Source: Typha latifolia
Taxonomy: Eukaryota > Streptophyta > Magnoliopsida > Poales > Typhaceae
Length of the DNA stretch: 64,000 nucleotides
Reading direction: 5' to 3'
Assembly (NCBI GenBank): GCA_019914945.1
Contig: CM034103.1
Coordinates: 16,892,785-16,956,784, forward strand
Of this stretch, positions 1 to 13,171 are shown piece after piece; within the stretch, counting starts at the first letter, position 1, and each line of letters starts with the position of its first letter. The notes under the pieces were generated by a model, which made no database searches, was not told where the DNA came from, and was given only the letters and a program-made list of their open reading frames with translations. Both the position numbers and the translations under genes were made by a program.

Positions 1-6
1 TACCTT

Positions 7-3000
7 TTATGAATCGACAGCTGCAACTCTGACCGGCTTCATGATTCTCATCATATTCCTCACTTGCTCAAATCCCATCACAAATACCCCTATGAAGTAA
101 ATAAAGAAGTTATAAGCAGTTACAAGGCCACTTGCTCCCTCACTGTTCCTATTTCTTAGGAACATTGAAATCCCCATAATGAGCCACCCTGGTTAACATG
201 ATAGGTGAGTCATTTCTAGGGCAGAACTAGCGATGCCACCGCGTATACTACCAAATAGAACAACATTCTGGATTGAAATCAACATATTGAACCAGTGCAA
301 TTTGCTTACCAGATTCTCTCTCTGCCAAATGTGACCACTCTTCTACTTTATGCACAGATCTTGAGGCCCTTACTAACTCTAGAAGAGCTAGATTAACCTG
401 CAGATACAGCATTCTTGTTTATCGTCCCCAGTATGAAATCATAACAAGTTCCTATCTTCCAATGAAAGATTTGCTGGAATAAGCATGTGGATGAACAAAT
501 AATCTTGTTTTTTTTCATACAACTTGTGTATAAGATCTAATATGTCTACACATTCCATTTCTTGCTTTTGCACCGATGCAATGCTTCTCGTCGAGAGGCA
601 AAGGCAACGAGCCATCTCTTGATCCGGCCAGATGGACCATGAACATGGATATCTGTTACAAACTGATTACACTATCCAATAAATTCATACAGATAAGTTG
701 AATGCACACATTTTTTTTTCATTTTACTCCTCTATTATTTCATTATTTGATTGATTCTTACCTCGTCTGCCCTTTCATGGCTTACTAAATGCGCACCATG
801 AAGTTCTACCATTCTCGCCACAGGGTGCAGTTTCTCTGCAAGTCTCCTTGCATGACATAATTGAGCAATGATATCATACCTGTCAATTGTTAAATAAATC
901 TCTAAATTATCACCATCTGATCAAGTTTCAGGTAGTGTCTATGCCTGAGAAAGAGCGCATAAATGCTAACCTTCCATGAATAACTGAAACTGGAAAGCCT
1001 GCTAAACGAATGGCCTCAAGTTCTTTGCTTGTCATTCTGTGCGTCCAGCATGCGCTAATTTGGCCTTCAAAACCACAGGTAGATTGCATCCCGGAGGCTG
1101 ATATGCCTTTTACATACTCCTGAAGCATGGGTAACATAACTAAATGAAGCAATTTATAGATACATTGAAATTAAACAAGATCAAGCTAGTTATCTTGGAA
1201 AAACATTTGACACAAGATTTATTTCATAGTTATCACAGCATTGGTTTTTGAGAGAACGCTGAAACATCTAAATTTCTGTCCTGGTAGGAGTAAATCTAGC
1301 ATCCTACGTGAACATATTGTTTTAGACTTTTAGTATTATAGGACTTCTAGAAGAAAGCTACAACAGTGTATCAGATTTAAATTTTACCCCAAGACACTTA
1401 CTGTAGTTTAAAATTACAGAACTTTATTGATCTTGCCCATTTGTTTTGTCTAAGGATTGTTCTTATATATAAGATTGAGAACATGATTTGGCAGCAATTA
1501 CAGTAAAATTATGCAAAAACAACTTATTTTAAAAAGGCAACTGGTGCAAACTACACTAATCTCATATAAAGTAGAACTTAGTTACAACCAAATTCACAAT
1601 ATCAGAAGACGAAGATGGTAACAGTGGGAGGGAGAAAATTTTAGCATCTGTAGGAATCAAGCAACTTGCTTAAAATGTTAAACCATAAAAAGAGAAATGT
1701 CACTTACTAGATAAAGGATCTTCCTTCTTGTACATGATCCAACATATTCATCAAGATATTCCTGCATACGTTACATGGTAGAAAACCTTGGCATTAATTT
1801 CTTCTAAATAACTAAAATAAAAGAGTGATTTAGATATTACTAACTTCTTAATTCTCATACAAAAGAAGTCAATAGTAATGGTTTCTTTCCAACCTTTGTG
1901 TAGTGGGTTTCCAAGTCAACAATAGCTCTTTCTTCTGGAGTCTTTGCCCTTAAGAAACGAAATGCAAGAGATATCATCTGGCGATCAATCTGCAAGAAGA
2001 ATAATGTGGAGATGAAATATTTTTTACAGTTACACCAGAAAAGATATTCAAGTCTCAGAGATTAAACCTTAGTAAATGATGGTTCTATGCACTTCTGAGT
2101 TCACCTCAACATTTTCAATAACTAGATGTACTTTTCTGCATATAAAAATGTGCCCTAAGGGCCCTTTTATTGAGAATATCTTCGATCAGAAGAAGGAAAT
2201 GTATCAGCTTGTCATGTTGTTCGAAAGATACTCATAGAATGGTGGTGGTCCAAATATATGGGAGCCACAAATATATTCTCTCTCCCCCTTGACTATATGA
2301 ATAATATCCAAGTATACTCGAGCATATCCAACATTTATGAATCAAATAAAAACATTATTGGGTATTGTTGTATATCCACTAAAATGTGGCTATTCTTAAA
2401 CCACACAATCACACTCTTTGACAGCCAGACCCTACATCCTGGTTTTCATAGCTGTAACCATCCACAGTACATCCGACAAATTTTTATTGATAAATCTGAT
2501 GGAACTAGTCCTAACTGGCCACCTTAAAAATGAAACTCTAACTGGCCACCTTAAAAATGAAACTTGGTGGTCGATGAGATCCAATGTAACTTACACAGAT
2601 AGAATGAGGCAACACCACACAAAAGTGCAATCTAATAGTTCCAGGCATTCAGTTATCAAAAAGGAATCATCAGCAAGAATCTCCATTTGAGGATTGCAAA
2701 AAGCAACTGACTACTACAAACAGGTCCAGAGCAATGTATTCTTCACCAAGATTCCTTTTCCCACTCATAGCGGAGCCCTTCCAAGTGGACTAAATTCCCT
2801 TCACATTACATGAGCTTTCAATAAACAGCAGGGCCGGGCCAACCACCAACTGAAAGCACGAAAATAAAGCTAAAGAACATGTTACACTGTCTAGGAAGGC
2901 AACTGCCACTGGCCGAGTATATTATTCAAAAGCCGAAAGTTCACATTTGCCACACCAATTCACATTGTTTCCAGACATGTACAGTGTGATAAAGTAAGCA

Positions 3001-4310
3001 GAAGTCGAGGACTAAATCCTTGCCCTCAGCTAGTAAAAAGGACGAGCAATAATTTCATTGAAGCATATGCGCTCCAGGACTTCAGCAGGTGTAATTCATA
3101 TCATAGAAGCAAGTAAGAAAGAACTTTAGACAGTACCTTTGGGAAGCACTCAAAGCCACCTCCAGTTACATTAAGCAATGCCAAGGAGCATAACCTGTCA
3201 GGCGCCATTGCTGCCAACTTGCAAGCTATCATTGCGCCTGCTTCCAACAAATATGATTACAAGTTAACATCGGATTACAGATGCCAAAGACTTTCTTAAA
3301 TCCAGAGAACCGTTCCATTCTGATGTATAGATATATATAGAAGAACTCCAAGTGGTAAACACATTTAGCAACACAATATTATCACTAAGCTTAGTGACAC
3401 TTCAATTATCATACAAAGTAGAAAGGAACTCACGAGAAAGTGAAGGGATGAAGAATGCCACTTACCCATGGAGTGACCAAAGACATGAGCTTTTTTCCAG
3501 CCTAGATGATCCAACAGAGCCAAGGAATCCCTTGCCATGGTTGTTGTTCTGCAAAGCATAATTCATTACATAAAAAAGTGTACATAACCATGATAACTCC
3601 ATTTCATTTATCGAAATTGGAACTTCCAGAAACTGCTTATCTGGGTCCACTTGTTTTGAATGAAATCTTTTGAGATAAAGAGGGAAATCAATTGGTGGAA
3701 GTGGATATAATCCGAATCCAACAACCACCAAAGAATAGTTACTTTCTTTTTCAAAAATCTAAAACAAAAACAGTGCATCTTTATTAAAATCGGGTTGCTT
3801 TTATATTAGGACCAAAGATCAGAAAAAAAAGGAACAACGCGCGATCGATGAAACATAACTACATAAGAGAAAGGACTCACGTGTACTCCGATTTCTTGGT
3901 GGGCACAGTGCTCTGACCCATTCCACGATTATCAAAGCAGCACACTTCTATCCCGTCGTCCTCCTCATCGGTGCCGTCCACTCCCCCACCGACGGATGCC
4001 GGCGATTCCTCCTCGTTGGGCTCTAGCGTTCCCGTCAAACCTTTTATCTGAGGACCCCAGGAATCATGCGTCCCCGCCAATCCTGCACCAGAACAAAGTA
4101 TCCCACGAGTAAAAATCCAATCCTTATACAACCACAGACAATAAAAAGCTAGCACAGTTAATTGAACCTAAAACAACAAAATCTACCTATTATGAGGAGG
4201 ACTTTGGTGCTCCCACGACCATATCTCCTGTAAAAAATCCTCATTTCATTGATTTCTCCTTCCGATTTCTCTCCACTTTTCTCGCGTTGGCTCACATCGC
4301 AGAAAGGCAT
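7..4310 (-). CDS. alpha/beta hydrolase, C-terminal membrane segment
   Basis: Ten exons on the minus strand join in frame to a 398-residue protein: 4310-4187, 4082-3881, 3548-3466, 3237-3137, 1989-1894, 1761-1708, 1119-971, 879-762, 397-310 and 188-7 (stop at 9-7), all with GT/AG borders. The nucleophile elbow GHSMG places the catalytic Ser at residue 135. The likely acid is Asp272 in HGRYD and the likely base His300 in HGAHLVSHE, so the triad looks complete. A hydrophobic stretch near residues 360-378 precedes a basic tail ending VRVAAVDS, so the protein is probably membrane-attached. An acidic, Gly-rich insert (about residues 65-85) before the FDNRGMG strand is an oddity. The closest family by eye is the plant RutD-like/epoxide-hydrolase-like group; substrate unknown. 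The exon 6/7 junction reads LYLEYVKG. Exon borders were placed by eye; the family call is firm, the function is not. Confidence 0.85.
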
Positions 4311-5180
4311 CTTCTGATATCAAGGAATTAGTCACCGACTTCTACTAGATAGCAAATCGAGTCGAGCGATCGCTGCGCGGAAATGGAGGTAGGTAGTGGA
4401 AAGTACTAATAAGGAGAGGAAGACTATTCGCGTTCCATTTACACGGCAAAAGATGAGAAAAGATGTGCGTCTGTCTCTGATCTGAGGCAAAGGACGCGCG
4501 GCGTGTAATTGTTTAAAAGCATGCGGGGAAATGTGGATGCGGATGCGGATGCGGATGGACACGTGGATGGATGTAGGGTGGGTATGATCCACGTCATGTT
4601 CTGGATGGATTGGATCAAACATGGGGATTGCAGACGAGACGAACCATCTCAATATTAATTAGCTACAGACATCTCTCCACAATTAATAGGATGACAAATG
4701 GGTCGTCACATATATCATCATCTTATCAATTTTATGAGGTCTGCTAATTCGAGGACTTCCTATCCACCGCATTTAGTATTTTTCTGCAATAATACTATGT
4801 GATCAAACCCTATATAATTAGCTATTGCATACCGAAAGGTGGCTAGTCAACCAAATTGGAGATTTAGAAGGCAGCAATACTTCCAAGCCCTCTAACAAGA
4901 GACCCATCATTATCCGGTGGGTCTAATGTCTAAACACAACCAAATTGTCGGTTCTTTATTATTTCTGTGTCAAAGAAAGTAGATAGAGTATTGTGTTGTT
5001 AACTTGTTCATAATATAATTAGAGAAAAGTGATCCTGATCCGATTTGGTCCACATTTTCCACGAGGCTATTTTATGCGCCATAAGGTCCACGGTCTACTA
5101 GGACAATCATTAATTATGATAACAACGACAACCTCACAATGGCGGGTCGTATTCTTGCTGGGCTCGTCTAATTAATGGCA
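4311..5180. other. intergenic: hydrolase promoter and flank
   Basis: No gene seen. The stretch lies upstream of the minus-strand hydrolase and downstream of the tail-anchored gene. It contains a short GGATGC hexamer repeat (about 4532-4556) and an ACGTGGATGG site (about 4561-4570) that could be a G-box-like promoter element. The open frame at 4332-4652 has no family features and overlaps the hexamer repeat. Confidence 0.5.
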
Positions 5181-5583
5181 CTATTTTAAGGAATGAATCA
5201 AGGAGGAAAGCAAGCACGCAAGACGAATAGGCTATGGTCACACCTCGGCCCTAAGTCCACCACAGTGAACCCGGCGGATCTATCAACAAAAGTTTGGACT
5301 CTCAGTTGGGCTGGATCGAGCCCAGGATTCAAACCTGGATCCACTAGAGACAAGAAAACACGATCAGAAGCTGCATCATCATCCTGGATGTAAAATAGTT
5401 ACTGATGTGGAGCTAGCAATCTTAAGCACACATATAAAAAGAATTTTGTACACCACATGCTCCGTATATACAACAAAAGTGGACAACATGAATCTTTTCC
5501 TTTCCTTCCACTCGCATCAGTAACACTTAACGATATCCACGCCGTATCAATCAAAAGTGTCGGTCTTAGTCGTAGACTCGGAC

Positions 5584-7566
5584 CTATAACTTGGCTAGCA
5601 ACCAGCCCAGGGTCCAGCCCAGAAGCAACCCTGCACCAGCAATCCCCAATCCAACAGCAAAGAACATAGCATACTTGCCGATGCCGATGCCGATGCCGAT
5701 GCTGCTCTTCTGCTTCTTACCTTTCCTCCTCACTGAGTTTCTCCCATCTCTAACATATGATTTATCTTTCAATGGCATCCAAGGAAGGACCGGGAAGAGC
5801 GATGCAATCTGATGTTCATTTATCTTCAACTGGAGACACAGACTCTCTAGCTGCAACATTTGTAACCACTGCTTGTAAGCAAATAGATGTGAGGCCTGCC
5901 TAAACAAGAGCTTGACAACGTGTTCCTTTTCATCATTAGCTTTCTGGGCTGCCAGCTCAGCTTTTCTTGCACGCGTCTGCGAATGGCAGAGTGCTTCTAA
6001 TAACCGATCCCTGCTCGGCTCACTCTCATATGTCAGTTTGCTTTCAGGTGGATCATTTCCGGTATTGACATAAACCTGTGGTCCACTGCAAGAGATTGCC
6101 ACATCAAGCATCAAGCAGCAGGATACAACATACAAATAAAGAGGATTGATTAACAAGAAGATGCTACTGCAGAGAAACAAAAAGAAAAAAGAACGTTTTC
6201 AACTATAGGGGAGTGCCACATTTTTGCGATGCATACACATGGGATCAAGAAAATCATAACAGGGAAAAGTTATACAGCTAGTAATTGCCTTTAAACTGAA
6301 AGAATTTGCAGAAACAAACAGTCACACACAGGAAGAGCTTTAACAAAAAAAGTGGCAAAGGCTGAACAGATTATTGAAGAAAATACTGAGTCTCAGCAAT
6401 CTACTAATTCACCAGTTCTCCATATTGTGGATGGCAACTATCATGAATATCAACATATATCATAGTTATAGACTACATTGTCAATGTACTAAAGTAGCAT
6501 CCTCCAAATCTTTAGATTGAGCAGCACTGCACTAATTATTTCAAACAAAAGAAGTACTTCACATGATCAGATTACTCAGCAAAATGATTGAAAAAGCGCA
6601 AAATCCAAGGAACACAAAGGTAAGTAATAAATTAGCTTTATATAATTATTACCTGTATAGTATCTCATTATCATACATCAACCAATCTCCTCTTCCAGAA
6701 GACCATTTTTTCTCATCTGTACTTCCAGATTTATAATCATCCTCTGGGTAATCAATGGGGTCACCGAATCCAGGACGTAAACTAAAGGATGACGAGAATA
6801 TCCTGTTAGCAGTATCAATCATCTCAAAACCAGACAATGGATCTCTACGGAAATGTATTGTCTGGGTAGGTCGGGGGAGGTCACAATTCTCAATATGCTC
6901 CAGTGATTTCTGTGCTACCAGTGAAGCCAACTCATTCTTGTCAGCAATTCGCCACCATGGTTCACAGCCATTACATCTTGTCCAAGGTGAATCCATTTCC
7001 ACAGAAGCCTTCTCCGTCTTATTTGAAATAAATGGACTTATTGAGTTCCGGTCCATAGGTTTCTCATCCTTGTAATGATGATTTCTTATATCTAACCTGT
7101 GCATTTGTGGATTCTGGGAATAACTGGGTATAGTCTCCAATTTGTCGACTTTCTTTTCAGAACAATGATTCATAAAAGCTGTTGACACAGTCCATGGTTG
7201 CTCAAGAATGGCCTCGCTTATTGGTTCCCCAGAAAGCTTAGACTCTGATACTGCACTTTCCACCTTATCATCCAAGAAATTCAGGTGCTCGCACACAAAA
7301 TCCTTCTGATATCTAAGATTGGGCTGCAATTGGAGCCACCATTTTGTCTCAGGTGGCAAATTGGAATTCATAGGCTTCCAATTCAAAGGCATGAAACTCG
7401 GGATAGGATGATCTTGAGCATTTGAAGCATTCCCTTTGTTAATATCATGTTGTTGTGCAGATGATGACGGACAGCAAGCTAGCTTTGGAGCTCTCTTTGC
7501 ATCTTCCTGAACTAGGCAACGATTAGCAGCACGCTGCCAAGCAGCCCTGGCTTCTGCAGCAGCCAT
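5584..7566 (-). CDS. plant protein of unknown function with C-terminal membrane anchor
   Basis: Two coding exons, 7566-6653 and 6085-5584, join through a phase-2 junction (TATACAG to TGGACC) to 471 residues starting MAAAEARAAWQRAANRC. An in-frame ATG 18 bases upstream (7584, MGNEQV) would give 477; the downstream start is preferred because the AEARAxWQRxANRC opening is what I recall at the start of plant homologues. An acceptor (TTTGAACAG) lies just upstream, so a 5' non-coding exon probably sits near 8600-8650. Visible features: a Cys pair CNGCEPWW, a charged helical region around KAELAAQKANDEKEHVVKLL, a basic KGKKQK stretch, a short GI repeat encoded by a GGCATC hexamer repeat, and a final hydrophobic segment beginning KYAMFFAVGLGIAGAGLLLG, i.e. 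a likely tail anchor. No enzymatic motif. The last exon has a decayed duplicate at 33278-33757. Confidence 0.75.
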
Positions 7567-7584
7567 TACTTGCTCATTTCCCAA

Positions 7585-8650
7585 AAACTGTTCAAAGTAA
7601 TCAATCAGAAAGGTAATCAGAGAATATCCACGAGAAATATAAATTAATTAACAAGCCAAGAGAATTTTAAGTAACAATTTGTAGGAGAGAGTTGTAATAT
7701 AACCTATCAAGAAAGTTTCCGAAACATGACCTAAATCAGTCAAAGTACACTAGACCATGGTTCCAAGTTCCACCTAAAACAGATCGGTTTCAATTGAGAA
7801 CAGTCCAAAAACAAGGCTGGAACCCGTTGTTCAAGGCTGAAATCAGCAAGGTTATTGTTTCAACTTTCAAGCTTGTTTCCGTACTGCTCTGGGAAACCCA
7901 TATGTATTTGACTGAAATGTTTTGTCTTTTTCAGAGTTCAAAATCGAAACCAACCAAATTGAAACTTCCAACCATGATTAGATCAGTCGAAGAATATAGA
8001 TGGTAGCAATCAAGTCCTTTTACGTATTAAGCTTATCTGAAAAATATAATAAGTTCAAATTACAATGTTAAATCAAAAAATTTGCGCGACAAATAAATTA
8101 TGAGAACAACAACAACTCTAACATCAAGATAGCATTCAAATCCAAGGATTATACATAAGAGTATTGAACTACTTGTATAAAGTCCTGCCCTTCTCCTCCC
8201 ATACAAAAGATGCATCCACTTTATCAGAATCGCCCTTCTCAGAATCATCTCAGTATCATGTGCTAATAAATATGTCTCAACATTCCTCTGGTTAACCAAC
8301 AAGATACTATCATCGAAGAGATTGCGTAAAAGCAAACATTCCAATCCCACAAAGGATCGAAACCCACTTGCTGTGAGAAATAATAGCACATAAGAACAAA
8401 CTGCTTCTACTGCAATTTCAGGCATCCAAACAGAACAACCGTTTACCGATCCAAAAAGCTACGAATTAAGCTAAGAAATCGCTAACCGAACTAAGACAGC
8501 ACAGAGATAGGAAAAGAAATGATATCTCAAAGTCTAAAATCCAAGGATAAGAAGAGATCCGAATCCACCCAAAGATTGAGTGATCTGGATCGGAAGAAAG
8601 AAATATACCTGGTAAAGGCAAGGAGGAGAGACGCCTTGGATCAGCGGTGC
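7585..8650 (-). other. 5' intron and leader of the tail-anchored gene
   Basis: No separate gene seen. The sequence fits a 5'-UTR intron: an acceptor TTTGAACAG at about 7590 and a donor-like CAG/GTATAT on the minus strand near 8610. A GAAA-rich tract (about 8690-8712) follows upstream and probably marks the promoter. Confidence 0.4.
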
Positions 8651-10285
8651 CTCTAGAAGATGAGATCGATGACCAAATCTAATTCGGAGAGAGAAAGAAA
8701 GAAAGAAAGAAAGAGGAGGTAAAAAGAGACGATACGAATGAAGGTAGATCGCTGTCCTACGAGAGTTTCCCGAATCTTTACTATTTTTATTTGATTAGAT
8801 AAAAGAGGCAGGGAAAAAGTAAGCAGATAAATGTACAAAATACATCACGGTTTTTAATCATTTATCCGTATCGCGGCAATACACGAAAAGTACACGCGTC
8901 GATCTGTCGTGCTCTATTGCAAGATGTGGGGGGTACACTCACCAACTTGCGAGGATAAGATGCTGAATAACTGGATAAGTTATCCGAGGAATAAGTTAAG
9001 ATGCTGAATAACTCAAAAAGATAGTTCTTAATAGCAAAATCGATTCACTTATTTTATCTTCATTGTTTAGTTAATTGCGCGAAAGTGGGGAAACGAGGAA
9101 GTGGGAGAGCTGCTTGCGTTGGGCGGGAGATGAGGACAAACGCAGGGATCCCACGTGTCATCCATCAGACTACATATACAGCCAACCGTCCTCCTAGTCC
9201 TTGTATCCAACCTAAGCTTTATTTCGAGCAAATGGGCCAATCAGAGGAGATCAGACGGTCAGGTCAGTAATCAATAGATAGCGAGATGGTTTCGAGGACT
9301 AATAATCATCGCAAGGACTAGTACTTTATACATAAAGCTGGAACCCCAGTACTATTATATAAATAATATAACAAATCCATGTGATTAGTGATTTGAGAAG
9401 AAAAAAGAAATTGATAGATGGCGTATTATACGAGTGGTAAACTTTCGGTGGGCGAATGATAGGTACCCGGATGAGGTGTCTGGCTGTCGGTAATTTTAAG
9501 ATAGTGACGATGTGGACCTCTTCTTCCTTCACTTGTTTATTAATTTATTTCTTCCAACTAATGTGGCGGATCCAACAGCCCTGATAAAGCTTTAGCCCAT
9601 TGCTTATTAATCATCATCTCCCATTCCAATCTATTAATCCATTCAGAGGGGCCATCAGATTATTATGTGACAGTGGTAAACGTGATAATAAAAAATAATC
9701 AGAGAGCCGTGACGGCACTTTTAACTTCTAACTTCACCTATCCTCTCTCTCTCCTTTCTTTCCTTTATTTATTTTTTCTTTTAGCACTTAGTTTTGAACT
9801 CCAAATCAGAGTGTGGATATTATTATTATTATTATTTTTATCGAAAAAGAAAATAATAATAATAAGTAGCATAAAACCTAGGGGCACTAAACCTGTGGTC
9901 TTTGGGCTTTCTTCAAAGAGAAAGCGTGTTGTGCCGACAGTAAACTTGATTTCAAATTCCGTTAGTTCCATAGCCCACGCATTACTAGTAGAAACAACAA
10001 TATTGAAAAAGAAGAAGAGTTGATGGTGTACAGGTCAGCTAGTGCGTTCGATTCAATTAGCAATTAACTTTACGTGCGGATGCGGACTAAGAGCACTGAA
10101 AAAGAAGAGGAGGAAATTTGAAGACTTATTCCCGTGCTAATGCTTTGATGAAACTGGCGGGGAGGAAGCCAAAGGTTTTAAAAGTGTATGATGAACTAAC
10201 CCAGATTTGTTGGTTCGTAATTAAATTTAGCATACGCAAGGCAGGCTACTAATAGTGGGCCGGGCTTGGCGGGCTGTGACACAAA
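8651..10285. other. intergenic between divergent genes
   Basis: No gene recognised. This is the head-to-head spacer between the minus-strand tail-anchored gene and plus-strand PAP12. It is AT-rich with a TTA/TAA tract at about 9818-9864. The ORFs at 9085, 9667 and 9765 are low-complexity or unsupported. Confidence 0.4.
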
Positions 10286-10293
10286 AGAAGAAG

Positions 10294-10323
<30 letters not shown>
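10286..10323. repeat. (AAG)n microsatellite upstream of PAP12
   Basis: About twelve AAG/GAA units lie 45-80 bases upstream of the PAP12 start codon, probably in its leader or core promoter. Confidence 0.9.
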
Positions 10324-10324
<1 letters not shown>

Positions 10325-10366
10325 TTTCTCTATTAAAATCTGAGTCGTCCATCAAAAGTGAGCGTA

Positions 10367-11942
10367 ATGGCTCTCGCTGCGCACCATCTTATCCGATACT
10401 CTCTCTCTCTGCCGGCGGTAACCAGCTCTTCCGTCTTATCTCGTCTACCTTTTTTCTCCTCCCGGCCCTTGCAAACTAACCCATTTTTTCCGCCCTCATC
10501 TTCTTTCTTGCAGAAGGCGGAGCCAAGTAATTACCGTCTCTGTTGGAGCAGCAGTAGGAGTAGGATCTCCGCTAAGTCTCAGGTTAATTTGCCGATTGAT
10601 GCTCCCGACCTCTTTCCCTCCCTTTCTCTCTCTTTCCTATTCTCTAATTTTTTTGGGGGGTTTCAGGAGGGAGAAGGTGGGAGCGGGCGGCGGATATGGC
10701 GTCGAAGGCGACTGGTATTACTTATTTGATTTGCTGCTTCTCTTCCTCAATTTTTCTTCTCTCTTTCCAATTTATAGACGTTTAACTTACTAAATGTAGT
10801 TATCTAAATGCACAATATTACTTAAAGCTCCTAGAAATCGCTTAAACATAATGGGGATTATATTCTTTGGACTAATTCATCACCTGTTGCATACACCTAT
10901 CGTCATCTGTTGCTGTATCGCACACTAGCCTTTCTCTCTATTCAGTGCTGTACTTTACAGTTCACACGAATTGGCTCAATCTGCACAAGGTTTTCCTGAT
11001 TGTTTTCTTCTAATAATGAAATCCAAGGTGGTTAACCTGCACCATTTACTTCCATTTTTTTTTTTTTGGTGTTGTTGTTGCTGCAAATGATGAACTTAAG
11101 AGTATTATCCACAGTTATCTGGTTCACAGTCCATGTTAAATGTGACCACACTCTCGATTATAAAGGAGCCTCAAAATGTTTAGTTGTGAAGCTAAGTTCC
11201 TTATGTGTAGATTTTTGTAGTTTTGTTGCATCTCAGGTGGGCTGTCTTTTCTCACATGAAGTTGAATTTCCCAGTCGAGCTTTAGGCTCCAGTAGGCCTC
11301 TCGCTTGCTCAATTAACCATTGCTCAAGAAAGAGGGTGGTGGTTCTAAGATATTCTGTCTTTGGGATAGCATACTTCTTAATATGTTGAGCCTGATAGTT
11401 AAGTATAAAGCAAAGGCGTCATATGAAGATCGTTCAGTTTTTCATTTACCAGATAACTTACCTTCATGGGATGATTTTTTTTTGTGTTTTATTAATTGTA
11501 AACCTAGTAAATGAAGTCCATGCCATTTTATTGCCCAGTTCACTGGACTTACAATTAAGAGGAGGTGAGAAAAACATTTACCACCATCTGACTTTTGTAC
11601 TTTCTCTTCCAGACAAAGAAGGATGACAAATTACGTTATAAGATGGATCGTATCCCTTTCCTGGAAGAACAAGTTAGAAAGATCAGGGAAAATGGAAAGA
11701 TAATATCTATGGACATCGAAAAGCTAATGCTATCTGAAGAGAATAGATTTGCTTTTGTGAATGAGGTGGCTGCAGAGGCCACTTCGTATATTGAGAACAA
11801 CAGGGATGAGTATGGGTCAAAGAAAGCTATACTGCACGTGCTCAGCAATCGCATGAATGAAGCTGGGTTCCATCGCTCGGAAGCTTACATGGAGCCTGAT
11901 CCCTTTAAGCCCGGGCCTAATTATTTAAAAGAAGGGTTCTGA
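10367..11942 (+). CDS. PTAC7: plastid transcriptionally active 7 / PEP-associated protein 12
   Basis: Exons 10367-10582, 10667-10714 and 11613-11942 give 197 residues. The Ser-rich first exon (MALAAHHLIRYSLSLP) fits a chloroplast transit peptide. The basic block RRIWRRRRL joins in phase 0 to TKKDDKLRYKMDRIPFLEEQ, followed by a helical body and the C-terminal EAYMEPDPFKPGP motif. From memory this matches pTAC7 (PAP12), a small subunit of the PAP shell around the plastid-encoded RNA polymerase that supports plastid gene expression and greening. The upstream GTG in the same frame is ignored; ATG 10367 is first. Intron 1 is 84 bases, a multiple of three without an in-frame stop, so its retention would add 28 residues to the transit region. 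A probable poly(A) signal AATAAA lies near 12104. Confidence 0.88.
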
Positions 11943-13171
11943 ATAACTCATCTCAGTTTCACTTTGTCAGTGGTGCAGTTAGATACATCTGCCTGTGCTT
12001 TTGAGCTTCAAACTATTTGGCAAGCTTAGAGTTTGACTCAAGATAACATATTTTACAAATGAACCTTCACTGCATCTTTGTTTCTTGTTGTTAGATTCAT
12101 TACGAATAAAAGAATAGGACTTGGTCTTACTCCTTAGGGGTGTGTTAGCAATCTCTTGTTTTGGTAGTCATCTGTGGCAGGAAGAAGACTTCTTGCTTTG
12201 TAAGCTCCATCTGATGCATTAGATGGATGCTAATGCAGGATGTATCTAAAGACTAATTCAGAGCTCAACTAATAGGTTGCAATCTGTAAATATTGGCAGA
12301 AAATGTGCTCGTTCAGAGATTCTTTTTTCATTTAAGATTTTGAACTTAATTCAAATTTATTCGGCATGGTGACTTTACTTGGATTAAGTTGATTATTGAC
12401 TATGAATTGATTCTAATAGGTGTTGGAGGAAAACTACTGAATTCTATAAGGTTTAAAACAGAGCTCCCTTTTTTTGTCCTTTGTTTCTACTGATAAAATA
12501 AAATAACTTAGGAAAGTATCCATAGTTGAGTTCCTCGCTAAGGAGTCTTACTCTGCGTTTTACTGATCCCACCATCCATTTGATAGAATTCCTAGTAAAG
12601 GAGGCCACTACTTCTGAGGATAAGTTTCCTTGTAAAAGTTGTTGGACCATTATCCTGGGGAGGCTCAAGTGCCAGCCTTCTAAGTCTATATCTTCTTTTT
12701 ATTCACTATCTTCTGTGCATGCAATTACTGCGAATTTGAAGCAAAATATACATCTACAGTATAATTTGACAGAATATATTTTGACATAGGCAGACAGATG
12801 GCTTCTCAACTTTAACAAGGAAAGAAAAGAGAGTTACATGGGAGTGCAAAATGATGTATAAAAAGAGGAAAAGGTACAAAATTATCTGTGACAAAGCACT
12901 GGTTTTGCTTTCTAAGAAGCAGGCGAATGCTATATCCGTGGGACTCAAAAGACAAATTGAAGCTCATAAAAGGTAGGTATCACTCTAGAATCAAAACCTC
13001 TGCCCTGCATTCTAATAAAACCCAATATGTAGACACAAGATTTGTTTATTAAACCAAATGGGAATATAACGTTATGGATATTAGGAAGAGACTTATTTGC
13101 CTCTGGCCCCTCCAAACTTCAAATGCTCTCTCTTTTCCCTTTGAGAGACGCATGGAGAAAAGGCTGGTGAT
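11943..13171. other. intergenic, PAP12 3' end to PSY-like 3' end
   Basis: Convergent spacer holding the PAP12 3'-UTR (to about 12130) and the downstream region of the PSY-like gene. The ORFs at 12526-12789 and 12453-12668 lie opposite each other and show no recognisable family; nothing else seen. Confidence 0.45.

Noticed and set aside
3352..3731. Overlapping ORFs on both strands around the hydrolase nucleophile exon
   Set aside because: Shadows of hydrolase exon 3 and its introns.
5300..5345. tRNA-like T-arm (GGATTCAAACCTGGATCC)
   Set aside because: No acceptor stem, D-arm or anticodon arm around it; lies in the 3' flank of the tail-anchored gene and is repeated in the duplicate.
12453..12789. 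Opposed ORFs downstream of PAP12
   Set aside because: No recognisable family and no splice partners; left as intergenic.
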